Shown: positions 23,160-24,190 of the stretch, piece by piece
Layout of the letters: the number at the start of each line of letters is the position of its first letter
Position numbering within the stretch: position 1 is the first letter of the stretch
Assembly (NCBI GenBank): GCA_964441275.1
Contig: CAYTUG010000023.1
Coordinates: forward strand, 1 to 24,190
Direction of reading: 5' to 3'
Source of the DNA: SZUA-584 sp964441275
Lineage (GTDB): Bacteria; Bacillota; Clostridia; Christensenellales; SZUA-584
Length of the DNA: 24,190 nucleotides
Position numbers and translations under genes: made by a program
Notes under the pieces: generated by a model
Told to the model about the DNA's origin: nothing
What the model saw: only the letters and a program-made list of their open reading frames with translations
Database searches by the model: none

Positions 23160-24190
23160 TTTCTACGTTTCTAAATTGCAAGTTTAATTGCCCACCATAA
23201 AAATCCAGTAGCGCTTCAAGTTGCGAAAACCTCATTGGTTGTTCTATATCCGAACATCCTCCTGGGATAGTTGTTCATCCAATGCTCAATACGTTTGATA
23301 TCTGCCTTTGCAAGTTTGTCTATATTTGTTCCCTTGGGAACAAATCGCCGGATCAGCTTATTGGCTGCCTCGTTGCTCCCTCGCTCCCATGCGCTGTATG
23401 GGTGTGCGTAGTAGCATACTGTTCGCTTTATCCCAAACTTAAGGCGGGAAGCTTCGAGGCCTTCTTGATTCAGAAATTCACAACCATTGTCCATAGTAAT
23501 ACTTCTGAATATATCGCCGAATCGTCCTTTATACCGCTGTTCCAATTGATCCAACACGGCTATTACGTACTCTTGTTTCTTAGCTTTCAGCTTAAATATC
23601 AGTTCCTTGCGGCTTTTGCGCTCCGTCATCACTAGCAAACATGCTTTCCCTTTACCTACGACGCAGTCCATTTCCCAGTGTCCTGCGTCGGCTCTTATAT
23701 CCACGCTTTTGGGTCTCTCTTCTATGCTGCGACCTTTTAGGTTGTTGAGCGCAACCTTGCGTACTTGCCTGTATTTTCGCCTTTGCCCGTTCTTTTTGAC
23801 CGGTAAATCCTTGTTGCTTATGTTTAGGAATATTCCTTTGTCGATGTAGTTGTACACCGTCTTCGTGCATATATCTGTTTCAAACCTTATACCTTTTAGC
23901 TTTATTTCCCCGATCATCGCGTCGGGCGCATATTGCTCTTCACCAATCTTCAGCGGCCGTCCCTTTATTGGCCGCATTTCCTTCGCATATACGTTGCCCT
24001 ACGTCGGCACAGCAGCACATCCTTTCACGCCACTCGCTATCCCGCTGCACCACGCTCCCGCGAGCAATTTCCCGTTCTATTGTTCGCCGGTCTCTGCCCA
24101 GTCGGTCTCCTATTTCTTTGACCGTGCGTTTCTCTTTCAACAATATTTCTATTTGATACCGTTCTTTCTCACTTAACTGTTTCCATTTCC
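23160..24190 (-). mobile_element. IS30-family insertion sequence, one end only
   Basis: An IS30-family transposase occupies this stretch and continues beyond the window. The end near rpoB is not precisely defined: CTAAATTGCAAGTTTAATTGCC at 23171-23192 lies between the transposase stop and the rpoB promoter and resembles the AT-rich terminal repeats of IS30 elements. The other end is outside, so the repeat pair and target duplication cannot be checked. The left boundary given is approximate. Confidence 0.6.
23216..24190 (-). pseudogene. IS30-family transposase, frameshifted, partial at window edge
   Basis: The N-terminal part (frame 1, 24190 to 23940) begins before the window edge with LSEKERYQIEILL and the helix-turn-helix VKEIGDRLGRDRRTIEREI. 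It should continue into YAKEMRPIKGRPLKIG, but that lies in another frame (frame 2, open from 23998 to the stop at 23216). The shift is best placed near 23989-23992 at CGTATATGCG and equals one extra base. The frame 2 part keeps the whole catalytic core: Asp in HWEMDC, Asp in MDNGCEF and Glu in ERGSNE. It is probably a recently inactivated copy. A programmed frameshift is possible but not usual in IS30, and a sequencing error cannot be excluded. Confidence 0.85.

Overview
The window comes from the chromosome of a low-to-moderate GC Firmicute, most likely a member of the Clostridia. The evidence is a SCIFF peptide with its radical-SAM maturase next to a TIGR04086-type membrane protein, a Noc-type ParB paralogue, the gene order rpoB-rpoC-...-ybxF-rpsL-rpsG-fusA-tuf, strong Shine-Dalgarno sites, and frequent TTG starts. 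No rRNA, tRNA or CRISPR array was recognised.

Layout. (1) 1-4432, mostly minus strand. It holds the SCIFF maturase scfB, the SCIFF precursor scfA with its own promoter, and a hairpin-plus-T-run terminator between the two. A four-helix membrane protein, noc with a strong terminator, a 368-base stretch with no recognisable gene, and a YycJ/WalJ-type metallo-beta-lactamase follow. (2) 4545-9830, plus strand. It holds a CobO-type corrinoid adenosyltransferase, a small Cys-rich MazG-like/DUF1573-like protein with its own promoter, rplU-rpmA behind a near-consensus promoter and closed by a terminator, a class I DAHP synthase, an OGG1-type 8-oxoguanine glycosylase, and an AGCS sodium:amino-acid symporter. 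(3) 9858-22875, minus strand. This is the transcription/translation core: rpoB, rpoC, an unrecognised zinc-ribbon membrane protein, a ybxF/rplGB L7Ae-like gene, rpsL, rpsG, fusA and tuf. It ends in a terminator that overlaps the 3' end of the convergent symporter gene. (4) 23160-24190, minus strand. This is an IS30-family element whose transposase frame is broken; it runs off the window.

How it works together. Regions 2 and 3 supply RNA polymerase subunits, ribosomal proteins and elongation factors. Two good sigma-A-type promoters on the minus strand, upstream of rpoB (23114-23142) and upstream of ybxF (14486-14514), suggest two transcription units: rpoB-rpoC-unknown, and ybxF-rpsL-rpsG-fusA-tuf. 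The usual rplJ-rplL genes are not upstream of rpoB here; an IS30 remnant lies there instead.

Most notable points: the unknown zinc-ribbon/two-helix protein fixed between rpoC and ybxF; a highly acidic tail of about 130 residues on RpoB carrying five copies of an 18-bp repeat; the SCIFF locus with an internal terminator; a degenerate parS-like site in the same window as noc; an L27 without the cleavable N-terminal extension and without its protease gene; and the frameshifted IS30 transposase. No wholly new multi-gene system was evident; the strongest candidate for undescribed biology is the rpoC-linked zinc-ribbon protein.
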